Assembly (NCBI RefSeq): GCF_005217525.1
Contig: NZ_PNXQ01000014.1
Coordinates: forward strand, 335,353-399,352
Reading direction: 5' to 3'
From: Paenibacillus terrae
GTDB taxonomy: Bacteria; Bacillota; Bacilli; Paenibacillales; Paenibacillaceae
DNA length: 64,000 nucleotides
Part shown: positions 45,299-54,844 of the stretch, in pieces
Position numbering within the stretch: the first letter of the stretch is position 1
Layout: every line of letters starts with the position of its first letter
Translations under genes and position numbers: made by a program
The notes under the pieces: model-generated
Told to the model about the DNA's origin: nothing
Databases searched by the model: none
The model's input: only the letters and a program-made list of their open reading frames with translations

Positions 45299-45706
45299 AT
45301 GAATCTGCTGGGTGATATGAGCTTTCAAAAACTTCAGGCAGGTGTTCAGGCAGCAAATACGAGACAACGCGTGATGGCCAACAACATTTCCAATGAGGAT
45401 ACCCCGTATTTTAAGCGTTCAGAGGTTTCATTTGAAGAATTACTTCAGCAGCAAATGGGTGGCGACGTGACACCATTACGTGGAAAAGTAACCAATGTGA
45501 AACATTTTCAGATAGGACCTGTGAACTCCATTCCAGATGCTGTGGTTACCAAAGATGGGTATTCTGTCATGAACAACAATATGAATAACGTGGATATTGA
45601 CAGAGAAATGAGCCTTATGGCTGAGAATCAACTGAGATATAATACCTATATCCAAGAAATTAGTGAACGCATCAAAATGATGAGAACAGCGGTAGAAGGG
45701 AGATAG
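45299..45706 (+). CDS. flgB: Flagellar basal body rod protein FlgB
   Basis: 135 residues with the rod-protein N-terminus QAANTRQRVMANNISNEDTPYFKRSEVSF and a C-terminal helix (MSLMAENQLRYNTYIQEISERIK). Proximal rod subunit exported by the flagellar type III machine. First gene of the fla/che operon; AAGGAGGAGC before the ATG. Seven nt lie between its stop and flgC. Confidence 0.95.
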   Translation: MNLLGDMSFQKLQAGVQAANTRQRVMANNISNEDTPYFKRSEVSFEELLQQQMGGDVTPLRGKVTNVKHFQIGPVNSIPDAVVTKDGYSVMNNNMNNVDIDREMSLMAENQLRYNTYIQEISERIKMMRTAVEGR

Positions 45707-45712
45707 GACCAG

Positions 45713-46165
45713 GTGAAGATTAACAACGGCTTTGATATCAGCGCATCTGCTCTTACGGCCCAAAGGTTGCGGATGGATGTCATATCAAGCAACATTGCCA
45801 ACGCAGAGACAACCCGGGCAAAAGTGGAGAATGGACAGGCGGTTCCATATCGGAGAAAAACGGTTGTTTTGGAGCCTAACCAATCTCGGTTTGCCGATGT
45901 TTTGCAGGCTCAAATGGATGGAAATAGCACAGGAGCCGCTGGCGTCAAGGTTTCACAAATACAGGAAGATCAGTCACCTTTGAAGCCTGTGTACAATCCG
46001 GGTCACCCGGATGCTGATAAAGATGGCTATGTGTATATGCCTAATGTAGACATTATGAAAGAAATGGTAGACATGATTTCCGCAACACGCTCTTACGAAG
46101 CCAATGTAACAGCTCTGAATGCATCCAAGGCAATGGTTTCCAAGGCACTTGAAATCGGTCGCTAA
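45713..46165 (+). CDS. flgC: Flagellar basal body rod protein FlgC
   Basis: 150 residues: FDISASALTAQRLRMDVISSNIANAETTR at the N-terminus, PDADKDGYVYMPNVDIMKEMVDM and RSYEANVTALNASK at the C-terminus, all standard for FlgC. GTG start with AAGGGAGATAGG upstream. Proximal rod component, next to flgB. Confidence 0.95.
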   Translation: MKINNGFDISASALTAQRLRMDVISSNIANAETTRAKVENGQAVPYRRKTVVLEPNQSRFADVLQAQMDGNSTGAAGVKVSQIQEDQSPLKPVYNPGHPDADKDGYVYMPNVDIMKEMVDMISATRSYEANVTALNASKAMVSKALEIGR

Positions 46166-46204
46166 GTTCCAGGACTACTAACTACAGAATAGGGAGAGTA
46201 GAAC

Positions 46205-46519
46205 ATGATTCAGAACGCCATGTTTAATGTACAGACACCGGCAATACAGCAAACTCAATCGCCTAACAATGAGTTGACGAAATCGACGCCCTCCGAATCC
46301 TTGAAGGATTTTGGTTCGTTCCTAAAGGATGCGCTCAATGAAGTGGGGCAGCAGGAAGCCGCTACACACACGATGTCCGACCAGTTCATGGCGGGAAAAG
46401 TTGATGTTGATCAGGTCATGATCACTTCCCAACAAGCGCTGCTTTCTCTGCAGCTTACTACTCAGGTCCGAAACAAAGCGATTGAAGCCTATCAGGAGAT
46501 CATGCGTACACAGATGTAA
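46205..46519 (+). CDS. fliE: Flagellar hook-basal body complex protein FliE
   Basis: 104 residues with the conserved C-terminal half (SFLKDALNEVGQQEAATHT, VDVDQVMITSQQALLSLQLT, RNKAIEAYQEIMRTQM). Joins the MS ring and the rod. AGGGAGAG upstream; in operon between flgC and fliF. Confidence 0.94.
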   Translation: MIQNAMFNVQTPAIQQTQSPNNELTKSTPSESLKDFGSFLKDALNEVGQQEAATHTMSDQFMAGKVDVDQVMITSQQALLSLQLTTQVRNKAIEAYQEIMRTQM

Positions 46520-46554
46520 AGAGGGTCTAGCAAAGTTTCGGATGGGGTGACAGA

Positions 46555-48141
46555 GTGAACGAGAGAATCGCCCAATATCGGGATAAGATTTCCGGGTATT
46601 GGAATAATTTCAGTAAAAAACAGAAGATATTACTTGTTTCGACATTGGCATTTATCATCATTGCCATTGTAGTGCTAACGATGCAGTTTACCAAAACCGA
46701 GTATGAAGTGGCTTTCCGGGATTTAAACGCAAACGATGCTGCCGGGGTCATTAAATATCTCGATTCTGCGGGTATTCCGTATCAGCTCAATGCTGGCGGG
46801 ACGCAAATCGCAGTCCCAACCGCAAACGCGGATAAGGCAAAGGTAGATGTTGGGTCTCAGGGCCTAATTCAGAAGGGTTCAATCGGCATGAGTGCCTTTG
46901 ACCAGTCCTCCTCGGCCATTGGTATGACGGAGAACGAGTTTAATGTGAAGTACAATAACGCATTGAACGGCGAAGTGCAGCAACTGTTGGAACGGATGGA
47001 TGGTGTCCAAAGCTCCAAAGTTGTCATTAATATGCCGAAGGAAAACATTTTTGCCGGGCTTGAAGAAAAGGACAAAGCTTCTGCTTCGGTTCAAATGGAA
47101 TTTGAACCTGGCTTTACGCCAAATCAGCAAGCCATCGACGGATACTTTAATCTGGTAAAGACGGCAGTGCCGAATTTGCCTGTAGAAAACATTACCATCA
47201 CCAATAAGGAGTATGAACTGATTCCAACGGCCAAGGGCGGTCAGGGAGGTCTCTCCAGTGGTGTTGAGGAAAACATGGCTCTGCAGAAGAAGTTTGAGAG
47301 CGATGTAAGGAATAATGTCCAACAATTTTTGTCGAAAATTGTTGGCGAAGACAAAGTGAATGTGCTGGTTATGTCCCAGCTAAATTTCGACAAAGTAACG
47401 TCGAAAGAGCAGTTGGTCACACCAGTTGATCAAGCGAAAATGAAGGGCATTGAAATCAGCGCCCAGCAAATTCAGGAAAGCTACACTGGTAGTAGTGGAC
47501 AAACCGGAGGAGTCGCAGGCACAGGAACACAGGATGTACCTGGTTACCCTGGAGGAAGCAATTCGGGCAATACAAGCTCAGATAAGAGCTCAAGCACAAT
47601 TAATTACGAAGTTAACCGAATTGCCAAGGACATTATCCAAAGTCCTTACACTGTAAAAGATTTAACCATTAATGTAGCAGTTGAACCACCAACGGGGCAG
47701 CAAACTTTGGATACAGCAACTCAGGCCGCAATCCAAAACATCTTGGTTAATATCGTAAGAGCTTCATTAGCGAATTCCGGGGTTACTATTACAGACGCTG
47801 ATTTAGCCAAAAAAGTTTCAGTGTTCTCTCAATCCGTACCGACGCCAGCGAACACCAACACGTTTTTCTCAGCTTCCAATCCTTGGGTATGGGGCATCGG
47901 GGCTGCTGTACTGGCACTGTTGGCAGGCGTAATTTTCCTGATTGTTCGCGGTCGTCGTAAGCAGCAGGAAGAAGAATTAGATGAAGATCTGCAACTTATG
48001 CCAACACCGACGGAGTTCCCGTCCATTACCATGGAAAGTGTGACAAATGAAAGTCAAGTGCGTAAACAGCTTGAGAGTCTGGCGAAAAAGAAACCCGACG
48101 AATTCGTCAATCTGCTTCGTACATGGCTGGCTGACGAATAG
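46555..48141 (+). CDS. fliF: Flagellar MS-ring protein FliF
   Basis: 528 residues with an N-terminal membrane segment (about 24-44, ILLVSTLAFIIIAIVVL), periplasmic-type ring-building motifs (TEYEVAFRDLNANDAAGVIKYL), a Gly/Ser-rich linker (about 315-345), a second membrane segment near 445-465 and a cytoplasmic tail that binds FliG. GTG start. Forms the membrane base of the motor and houses the export gate. Confidence 0.96.
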   Translation: MNERIAQYRDKISGYWNNFSKKQKILLVSTLAFIIIAIVVLTMQFTKTEYEVAFRDLNANDAAGVIKYLDSAGIPYQLNAGGTQIAVPTANADKAKVDVGSQGLIQKGSIGMSAFDQSSSAIGMTENEFNVKYNNALNGEVQQLLERMDGVQSSKVVINMPKENIFAGLEEKDKASASVQMEFEPGFTPNQQAIDGYFNLVKTAVPNLPVENITITNKEYELIPTAKGGQGGLSSGVEENMALQKKFESDVRNNVQQFLSKIVGEDKVNVLVMSQLNFDKVTSKEQLVTPVDQAKMKGIEISAQQIQESYTGSSGQTGGVAGTGTQDVPGYPGGSNSGNTSSDKSSSTINYEVNRIAKDIIQSPYTVKDLTINVAVEPPTGQQTLDTATQAAIQNILVNIVRASLANSGVTITDADLAKKVSVFSQSVPTPANTNTFFSASNPWVWGIGAAVLALLAGVIFLIVRGRRKQQEEELDEDLQLMPTPTEFPSITMESVTNESQVRKQLESLAKKKPDEFVNLLRTWLADE

Positions 48142-48152
48142 AGGTGAGTTCA

Positions 48153-49169
48153 TTGGCAAAAGCAAGCAGTCAAGGTTTAACGGGAAGACAAAAAGCGGCA
48201 ATTCTGCTAATCACGATGGGACCGGAAGTATCTGCTCAAATATTCAAGCATTTGCGTGATGAAGAGATTGAGCAGCTTACATTGGAAATCGCCAATGTGC
48301 GGAAGGTCGATGCAATGGAAAAAGACTCGATTATGGCTGAGTTCCATCAAATTTGTTTGGCTCAGGAGTACATTTCCCAAGGCGGCATCAATTATGCCAA
48401 AGAAATATTGGAAAAGGCACTCGGGTCGCAAAAAGCAGTTGAGGTCATTAACCGTCTGACGGCGACGTTGCAGGTGAGACCGTTCGATTTTGCCCGCAAG
48501 GCTGATCCAAACCAGATTTTGAACTTTATACAGAACGAAAATCCACAGACGATTGCTCTCGTGCTCTCGTACTTGCAATTTGAGCAGGCGGCGGCAATTC
48601 TGTCGTCCCTGCCACAGGAAAAGCAGGCTGAGGTGGCCCGGCGTGTCGCTGTAATGGACAGCACTTCGCCGGAAGTCATTTCACAAGTGGAACGTGTGCT
48701 GGAGCAAAAGCTGTCAGCAACCGCGACGCAGGATTACACGAATGCGGGTGGTATTGAGTCCATTGTTCAGATTTTAAATGGAGTAGATCGCGGAACAGAA
48801 CGCACGATCCTCGATTCGCTTGAAATTCAGGACCCAGAACTGGCCGAGGAAATCAAGAAAAGAATGTTCGTATTCGAGGATATCGTCAATGTGGACAACC
48901 GTTCCATTCAACGTATTATCCGCGATATCGACAATGCCGATTTGCAGTTGGCGCTTAAAGTGTCCAGCGAAGAGGTTCGCGATGTGATTTTCCGAAATAT
49001 GTCGAAACGGATGGCAGAAACTTTCAAAGAGGAAATGGAGTATATGGGACCGGTACGGCTGCGTGATGTGGAAGAAGCACAGACTCGCATCGTATCGACG
49101 ATCCGCAGATTGGAAGAGGCTGGTGAGATTATAATCGCACGCGGCGGAGGAGATGACATCATTGTCTAA
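48153..49169 (+). CDS. fliG: Flagellar motor switch protein FliG
   Basis: 338 residues, identical in length to B. subtilis FliG. LTGRQKAAILLITMG at the N-terminus binds FliF; EHPQT-like ENPQTIALVLSYL in the middle domain; the C-terminal torque domain (VDNRSIQRIIRDID, MGPVRLRDVEEAQ) interacts with the stator and ends RGGGDDIIV. A TTG at 48153 with AGAGGTG 6 nt upstream fits homologues better than the GTG at 48144, which is inside that site. Confidence 0.95.
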   Translation: MAKASSQGLTGRQKAAILLITMGPEVSAQIFKHLRDEEIEQLTLEIANVRKVDAMEKDSIMAEFHQICLAQEYISQGGINYAKEILEKALGSQKAVEVINRLTATLQVRPFDFARKADPNQILNFIQNENPQTIALVLSYLQFEQAAAILSSLPQEKQAEVARRVAVMDSTSPEVISQVERVLEQKLSATATQDYTNAGGIESIVQILNGVDRGTERTILDSLEIQDPELAEEIKKRMFVFEDIVNVDNRSIQRIIRDIDNADLQLALKVSSEEVRDVIFRNMSKRMAETFKEEMEYMGPVRLRDVEEAQTRIVSTIRRLEEAGEIIIARGGGDDIIV

Positions 49170-49998
49170 CTTGATCAAATCTTTCCAATATGTGCCTGTT
49201 GAAGCTTTGAAAACCATTGATGTGGCACATACGTATGCGCCGGAAACGTCGGACGAGGAAGTCACAACTGAACATATAGAGCCGGAACCACAGAAAGATT
49301 ACGAGACTGAACGGCTCCGGGACGAAATGCTGAATGATGCCAAGGATTTTGCCGAACGGCAGGTTCGTGAAGCGGCTGAAGAAGCGGAACGGATGCTTCA
49401 GGAGGCACAGCAGCAGATTGAAGCCTGGTGGCAGGAACGCCGTGAGCAGGACGAGCAGTTAACAGAGTCCTTAAAGGCTGACGGGTTTCAGCAAGGCTAT
49501 GAGGAAGGCCAAAAGTTGGCTGAGGCTGAGCTTCAGGTGAAATCGGAACAGATGATGGTAGAAGCACAGGATATTTTGCGTCAGGCCTATGAGACCAAGG
49601 AGCAATTGATTCAGGAGGCTGAGCCTTTTCTGGTCGAGCTGAGTAGTGCTATTGCTGAGAAAGTTATTGAAAAACAGCTTAGTATTGAGCCTGAATATAC
49701 AATTGAGCTCATTCGTAAAAACTTGGCTCGTAAGCGGGAAAAAGGAACAATTACACTGTGTGTGTCGCCTCAGCATTTCGCATTTGTGCAAGGTGCACGC
49801 GAAGAATTGTCATTAACTGTCGATTCGCAGGCAGAACTGCAAATTATTCCTGATGGAACTGTGAAGGATCGCGGCTGTGTTATTCGTTCTTCCTTTGGAA
49901 GTGTGGATGCACGGATAGATACACAACTGGTTGAGATCAAAAAGGAACTGCTGCGTCTGGCACATGAGAACGAGGAGCGAAGACATGAAGGGGCTTAA
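49162..49998 (+). CDS. fliH: Flagellar assembly protein FliH
   Basis: About 278 residues: an N-terminal MSNLIKS, a long Glu/Gln-rich coiled-coil (about 45-140, REAAEEAERMLQEAQQQ), then the C-terminal V-ATPase stator-like domain (IAEKVIEKQLSIEPEYTIELI). Regulates the FliI ATPase. The TTG at 49162, about 9 nt from GGAGGAG, is chosen over the ATG at 49153, which abuts that site; both are possible. It overlaps fliG by 8 nt and fliI by 14 nt. Confidence 0.88.
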   Translation: MSNLIKSFQYVPVEALKTIDVAHTYAPETSDEEVTTEHIEPEPQKDYETERLRDEMLNDAKDFAERQVREAAEEAERMLQEAQQQIEAWWQERREQDEQLTESLKADGFQQGYEEGQKLAEAELQVKSEQMMVEAQDILRQAYETKEQLIQEAEPFLVELSSAIAEKVIEKQLSIEPEYTIELIRKNLARKREKGTITLCVSPQHFAFVQGAREELSLTVDSQAELQIIPDGTVKDRGCVIRSSFGSVDARIDTQLVEIKKELLRLAHENEERRHEGA

Positions 49999-51304
49999 TG
50001 CGCAGCGCTACATGGATCATTTGCGACAAATAGACCCGGTTCGGGTAAACGGCAAAGTGACGCAGGTTATCGGTTTGATGGTGGAATCGGAAGGTCCGGA
50101 CGCGAGTATCGGGGATGTTTGTTACATTTATCCGGGTAAAACGGCTAAGCCACTGCAAGCGGAAGTTGTAGGCTTTAGAGACAACAAGGTACTTTTGATG
50201 CCGCTCGGAGAACTGCAATCCATTGGTCCGGGCTGTGATGTCGTAGGAACTGGGAAGCCATTGAACGTGCAGGTGGGATCGGAGCTGTTAGGTAAAGTGC
50301 TGGACGGTTTGGGCCAACCATTGGATGGTTCGTTGATTCCCTCACGGATGGCGAGATACTCGACCTTCAACATTCCATCGAATCCGCTGAGTCGCCCGCG
50401 TGTGCAGGAGCCGATCAGTATCGGTGTACGAGCCATTGACGGATTGCTTACCATCGGTAAAGGGCAGCGGGTCGGTATTTTCGCAGGCTCCGGTGTAGGT
50501 AAGAGTACCCTAATGGGAATGATTGCTCGTAATACGGAAGCAGATGTGAACGTAATTGCTCTGATCGGGGAACGTGGACGTGAAGTGCTGGACTTTATTG
50601 AACGGGATTTGGGTCCGGAAGGGCTTGAACGCTCAGTAGTCATCGTGGCAACTTCCGACCAACCCGCGTTGATCCGTATTAAGGGTGCGCTCATTGCAAC
50701 GACGATCGCTGAATATTTTCGTGATCGCGGATTGAACGTCATGCTGATGATGGACTCGGTTACCCGGTATGCGATGGCGCAACGTGAAGTAGGACTGGCA
50801 GTCGGGGAGCCACCAGCGATGAGGGGTTATACCCCTTCAGTATTCGCCAGTTTGCCCAAGTTGCTGGAGCGTGCGGGAACCGGGCCTACAGGTTCCATAA
50901 CCGCTTTTTATACGGTGCTGGTCGATGGTGACGACATGAATGAACCCATTGCGGATGCGGTACGCGGGATCTTGGATGGGCATATCGTGCTCAACCGGGG
51001 GATAGCGAATAAAGGACATTTTCCCGCAATTGATGTGTTAGCCAGCATTAGCCGGGTCATGAAGGATATTGCACCACGTGACCAGATTGACGCTGCCGAG
51101 AATATTAAGCGCCTGATGGCGGTTTATAAAGATTCAGAGGACCTGATTAACATTGGGGCTTATCAGCAGGGTTCGAATGCAGAAATTGACGAATCTATGG
51201 ACCGCATACGGGATATATGGGATTTTACAAGGCAAAGAACAGATGAAAAGGTTGAACTGGACGAGGTTCGTGAGCGTTTGATTTCTGAATTTACGAGGAG
51301 ATGA
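49985..51304 (+). CDS. fliI: Flagellum-specific ATPase FliI
   Basis: 439 residues of F1-beta-like type III secretion ATPase. Walker A GIFAGSGVGKSTLMGM (about 167-182), GERGREVLDFIERDLG, Walker B LMMDSVTRYAMAQREVGLAVGEPPA. Energises unfolding and delivery of flagellar export substrates. ATG at 49985 after GAGGAGCG; the open frame upstream to 49931 is overlap with fliH. Confidence 0.96.
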   Translation: MKGLNAQRYMDHLRQIDPVRVNGKVTQVIGLMVESEGPDASIGDVCYIYPGKTAKPLQAEVVGFRDNKVLLMPLGELQSIGPGCDVVGTGKPLNVQVGSELLGKVLDGLGQPLDGSLIPSRMARYSTFNIPSNPLSRPRVQEPISIGVRAIDGLLTIGKGQRVGIFAGSGVGKSTLMGMIARNTEADVNVIALIGERGREVLDFIERDLGPEGLERSVVIVATSDQPALIRIKGALIATTIAEYFRDRGLNVMLMMDSVTRYAMAQREVGLAVGEPPAMRGYTPSVFASLPKLLERAGTGPTGSITAFYTVLVDGDDMNEPIADAVRGILDGHIVLNRGIANKGHFPAIDVLASISRVMKDIAPRDQIDAAENIKRLMAVYKDSEDLINIGAYQQGSNAEIDESMDRIRDIWDFTRQRTDEKVELDEVRERLISEFTRR

Positions 51305-51314
51305 AGGTTGAACG

Positions 51315-51758
51315 ATGAGATTTCAGTATTCCTTTCAGAAAGTTGTAGACTTGAAAACCAACGAAAAGTCACAGGCCGAATGGTTGCTTTCCAGTGCTGT
51401 TGGACAATTGCAGGCTGAGGAGCAGACATTGATACAGCTACTAGGCGAAAGGAATCGGGTCATATCAGCCATTCAAAAGGCTGCCGAGGATTGTGCGCCG
51501 CTCTCTACCATTCAGGAATTACAGGCTTACGTCAATCATCTGGATCAATGTATCACACGCAAGCATAGGGACGTTCAATATGCGCAGCAAAATGTGCAAA
51601 GCAAACAAACCGTTTTAACCGATAAAATGCTGGATGAACAAGTTTGGCTGAAAGCGAGAGAGAAGGCCAACGTGAAATTCCAACAGGAAATGCTCCTGCG
51701 CGAGCAGAACGAGCTGGATGAAATGGCTTCCGTGAGATTTGCCATGAAAGCCCGGTAA
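51315..51758 (+). CDS. fliJ: Flagellar export chaperone FliJ
   Basis: 147 residues, nearly all predicted coiled coil, starting MRFQYSFQKVVDLKTNEKSQAEW, typical of FliJ. Links FliI and FlhA in the export apparatus. 10 nt after fliI; a weak GAGGAGATGAAGG serves as ribosome site. Confidence 0.9.
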   Translation: MRFQYSFQKVVDLKTNEKSQAEWLLSSAVGQLQAEEQTLIQLLGERNRVISAIQKAAEDCAPLSTIQELQAYVNHLDQCITRKHRDVQYAQQNVQSKQTVLTDKMLDEQVWLKAREKANVKFQQEMLLREQNELDEMASVRFAMKAR

Positions 51759-51805
51759 GCGGAAGGTCACAGGATACGCATATCAGCTGCCTGAGGAGGA
51801 AGACG

Positions 51806-52795
51806 ATGGCACGGAATTTAGCAGAAAATGAACTGGATATGGATTTGGAAAAAGAGTCAGGCGGGGGATTTGAACGGTTTATGTTTTTCCTGATTCCAAT
51901 TGTTTTTACAATCGTTCTGGTCGGGGTCCTGCTTACGCTGTTCAACATGGATTTCAGAAGTGAAATGATTTCATTGGGAAACAAGATTCCGATTGTGAAG
52001 AATTGGCTTCCTGAACCGAAAGACAAGGTTGCCAAGAGCAAAGAGGCTGATCAGAAAGCCCAGTCCCAAAGCTCCGAAGCCACTATTCAGCAGCTTAAGG
52101 CAGATTTGGCCAAGCAGACAGAAGAACTTAAAAAGGCTAGTGATGCCAAAGCGACTCAGGATAAAAAAGTTACAGAACTGCAAAATCAGGTTAGTACGTT
52201 CCAAACGCAACAGGAACAACAGCCGCAGGCCAGTCAGCAGGGACAGACACAGACAGGTACGCAAGCGGCAGATGGAACAGCGAATGAAGACCCATATGTA
52301 AAACAGGCCAAAGACCTTGCTTCTATGTATGAAGGAATGACGGCAAGTAAGGCAGCACCGATTATGGAAAACTTGACCACCGAAGAAACGGTACAACTGC
52401 TAAGCTACATGGACCCAGCAAACAGTGCGAAGATCTTACAAAAGATGGATGCTAAAAAAGCAGCCGATATCACGATGGCTCTGAAAAACGTAACACCATC
52501 TACTGATTTGTCGTTGGCTGCGTTGCAGTCACGCTTAAAAAAGGACCAGAGCACTGCAGCGGGAAAAACGAGTAAAAATCTGCAAAATACTCAAATTAGC
52601 AGTACATTCGCTTCCATGGACAAGAAAAGCGGAGCCGAGCTTATTTTACAAACTTACAAAATTAGTCCAGACAAGGCATTAAACATACTAAACACAGTAG
52701 ATGATTCGACACGAGCTTCTTTACTGCAAAATATGTCTGCGAAGGATGCTGCACAGACGGCGAAAATTTTGAACAAGCTGATGGGCAGCAAGTGA
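51806..52795 (+). CDS. ylxF: YlxF-like membrane protein with MgtE-N-type domain (MotE-like)
   Basis: 329 residues: a short cytoplasmic start, one membrane segment (about 25-47), an external coiled coil (about 75-140) with a Gln-rich stretch, and a C-terminal MgtE-N-like helical domain repeated (YEGMTASKAAPIMENLTTEE, LLSYMDPANSAKILQKMDAKKAADI). The place between fliJ and fliK matches ylxF; relatives include MotE, a chaperone of stator proteins. Exact function unproven here. Confidence 0.82.
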   Translation: MARNLAENELDMDLEKESGGGFERFMFFLIPIVFTIVLVGVLLTLFNMDFRSEMISLGNKIPIVKNWLPEPKDKVAKSKEADQKAQSQSSEATIQQLKADLAKQTEELKKASDAKATQDKKVTELQNQVSTFQTQQEQQPQASQQGQTQTGTQAADGTANEDPYVKQAKDLASMYEGMTASKAAPIMENLTTEETVQLLSYMDPANSAKILQKMDAKKAADITMALKNVTPSTDLSLAALQSRLKKDQSTAAGKTSKNLQNTQISSTFASMDKKSGAELILQTYKISPDKALNILNTVDDSTRASLLQNMSAKDAAQTAKILNKLMGSK

Positions 52796-52822
52796 TTTGA
52801 ATGAAGGGAGGTGAAAAAATAA

Positions 52823-54289
52823 ATGACGCTTATTTCTCAAAGTGTATCTCTCAGCAGTTCCAGTCAGACGGCCGGTAGCACAGCTAGTACAGCGACAACT
52901 TCAACAGCAGGGACAGCAGCAGCAGGAGCCACAGGCGGTGCTTTTAATCAGACGCTTACGCAAATGATGACTGGTGGGCAAACGGGTTCTACAAGCACAG
53001 ATGCTGGGAAATCTCCATTAGTTATGGTGCTGCCGTTGATTACTGCCGGAGAATCGACAGAAGCTTTAGCAGAACCGCTTGTTGAGACATTGGCTCCATT
53101 ACTGCAAAATCTTGAAAACTTAGATGATCAGGTAACAGCTGATCCAGCCTTGTTTGCAGTTCTGCAGTCGTGGGTTCAGCAAGTACAGCAGTTTTTAGGC
53201 GGTGGAGCGGAGCAGCAAACAGACGGGGCAGGAACGAATGAGACGACAGGCTTAACGGCTTTGGCAACTCATCCAGCTACCATTCGGTTTTCATTACAGG
53301 ATGCTTTGTCACAGCTTGCAAATGTAGCGAATCAGGCTACGGGAGACCAAAAGTCCCAGATTACACAGCTGTTACAATCGCTTCAAAATACGACGGCTGG
53401 TACGGGAGCTTTTTCCGATGAGCAGTGGACCGGCGTACTGAAAGCTGTGGAGCTTGCTGATGGCGCAAATTCACAAGCAGCTCAGTCTTCCGCGAATCGG
53501 GCGAATGGCACTCAGACATTAACGACTGTTTCTACAGGCAAACAGGTAGTTGCTACTGAGCAGAAGACGAGTCAAGGTGGGACAAGTCAGCAAGGTACAG
53601 AAGGACAACGTTCATCAGCTAATATTCATGTTCAAGCCGCTGTTAAAGCCACTCCAACGGATGAAACCGGTGCAGTAGTAGACGTAACCGAGCAGACTGA
53701 TCCGGCAGCGACCGACAGTCAAACTTCTGTGATTACGACCGCAGGCCAGCTTTCGGTGCAGACGCAAGGCACAACTCCTTCGGCTCCGGCGCAGCCTGTT
53801 GTACATGTACGACAATTTGCTAAGGAAATGACGGAATTTGTAGTGCAAAAGCTTGATATCGTGAAGCATTCTGGGTTAACGGAAGCGACTATCATGCTTC
53901 GTCCAGATCATTTGGGACAACTGGAAGTTAAACTGACGATGCAGAATGGGCACTTGGTCGCCCAGTTTATGACTGAGCACAGTGGAGCTAAGGATTTGCT
54001 CGAACAGCAAATGTCACAGCTGCGCGCAAGTCTTCAAAGCCAGGGTATTCAGGTAGATAAAGTGGAAGTGACGCAAAATGAATCACTCTCTTCCCACATG
54101 TATCAGGATGGCCGTGGATCAGGTGCAAATCAGCAGCAACAATCCGAGCAACGTTCCAAGTCGCGGAGTAGGGAAGAAGCCGAGGATGCTCTAAAGGTAG
54201 CTGAAATGGCGGAGGAACTCCGCAATTGGACAGCAGAACAACGCACAGATGATGTAAATCGGACAGGCTCCTTTACAGCACAAGCGTAG
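52823..54289 (+). CDS. fliK: Flagellar hook-length control protein FliK
   Basis: 488 residues. The N-terminal two-thirds are low-complexity (Thr/Ser/Ala/Gln-rich), typical of the secreted ruler. The C-terminal Flg_hook domain is clear (EATIMLRPDHLGQLEVKLTM, LLEQQMSQLRASLQSQGIQV, about 350-420). Sets hook length and, with FlhB, switches export to late substrates. GGGAGGTG before the ATG. Confidence 0.9.
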   Translation: MTLISQSVSLSSSSQTAGSTASTATTSTAGTAAAGATGGAFNQTLTQMMTGGQTGSTSTDAGKSPLVMVLPLITAGESTEALAEPLVETLAPLLQNLENLDDQVTADPALFAVLQSWVQQVQQFLGGGAEQQTDGAGTNETTGLTALATHPATIRFSLQDALSQLANVANQATGDQKSQITQLLQSLQNTTAGTGAFSDEQWTGVLKAVELADGANSQAAQSSANRANGTQTLTTVSTGKQVVATEQKTSQGGTSQQGTEGQRSSANIHVQAAVKATPTDETGAVVDVTEQTDPAATDSQTSVITTAGQLSVQTQGTTPSAPAQPVVHVRQFAKEMTEFVVQKLDIVKHSGLTEATIMLRPDHLGQLEVKLTMQNGHLVAQFMTEHSGAKDLLEQQMSQLRASLQSQGIQVDKVEVTQNESLSSHMYQDGRGSGANQQQQSEQRSKSRSREEAEDALKVAEMAEELRNWTAEQRTDDVNRTGSFTAQA

Positions 54290-54307
54290 CATGGAGGTGA
54301 GAACACA

Positions 54308-54844
54308 ATGACGACTACGGACAATAATGTATCCACCAGTAACGTCTGGCCGAATTACAACGTGAATAACGTCAAAACGGCAAGCGCCAAGGATACCAAA
54401 ACGATGGGTAAGGATCAATTTTTGAAAATTTTGATTACCCAGCTCCAAAACCAGGACCCAATGCAGCCTCTGGAGGATAAGGAATTTATCGCGCAAATGG
54501 CGCAATTTTCTTCCGTGGAGCAGTTGATGAACATTTCTACCCAGTTGAATACGTTGGGACAGTCTTTAGGAATATCCTCCGGTTTGATTGGAAAAGAAGT
54601 CAGTTGGATTGAGGCTGGTAAAAAGGATTCGCTTACGGGTGAAACGGGCGCAGGTGCGGTGAAAAGTGGAATCGTGGATTCCATCGTTATTCGTGACGGT
54701 GTACAGTATGCCAAAATCGGAAAGTCAGAGGTAGCCCTGAAAGATGTGACATCGGTAAGCCAGGCTCAAACAACGGCTTCCTCGGCAGGGACATCGGATA
54801 CTACAACTTCTTCCTCTACTGGAAGTGGTGAGACACATGAATGA
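54308..54844 (+). CDS. flgD: Flagellar hook capping protein FlgD
   Basis: 178 residues with the core motif MGKDQFLKILITQLQNQDPMQPLEDKEFIAQMAQFSSVEQL (about 33-75, shown in part by QNQDPMQPLEDKEF), then a small beta domain and a Ser/Thr-rich tail. Scaffold for hook assembly. ATGGAGGTGAG upstream; the stop overlaps the next gene by 8 nt. Confidence 0.94.
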   Translation: MTTTDNNVSTSNVWPNYNVNNVKTASAKDTKTMGKDQFLKILITQLQNQDPMQPLEDKEFIAQMAQFSSVEQLMNISTQLNTLGQSLGISSGLIGKEVSWIEAGKKDSLTGETGAGAVKSGIVDSIVIRDGVQYAKIGKSEVALKDVTSVSQAQTTASSAGTSDTTTSSSTGSGETHE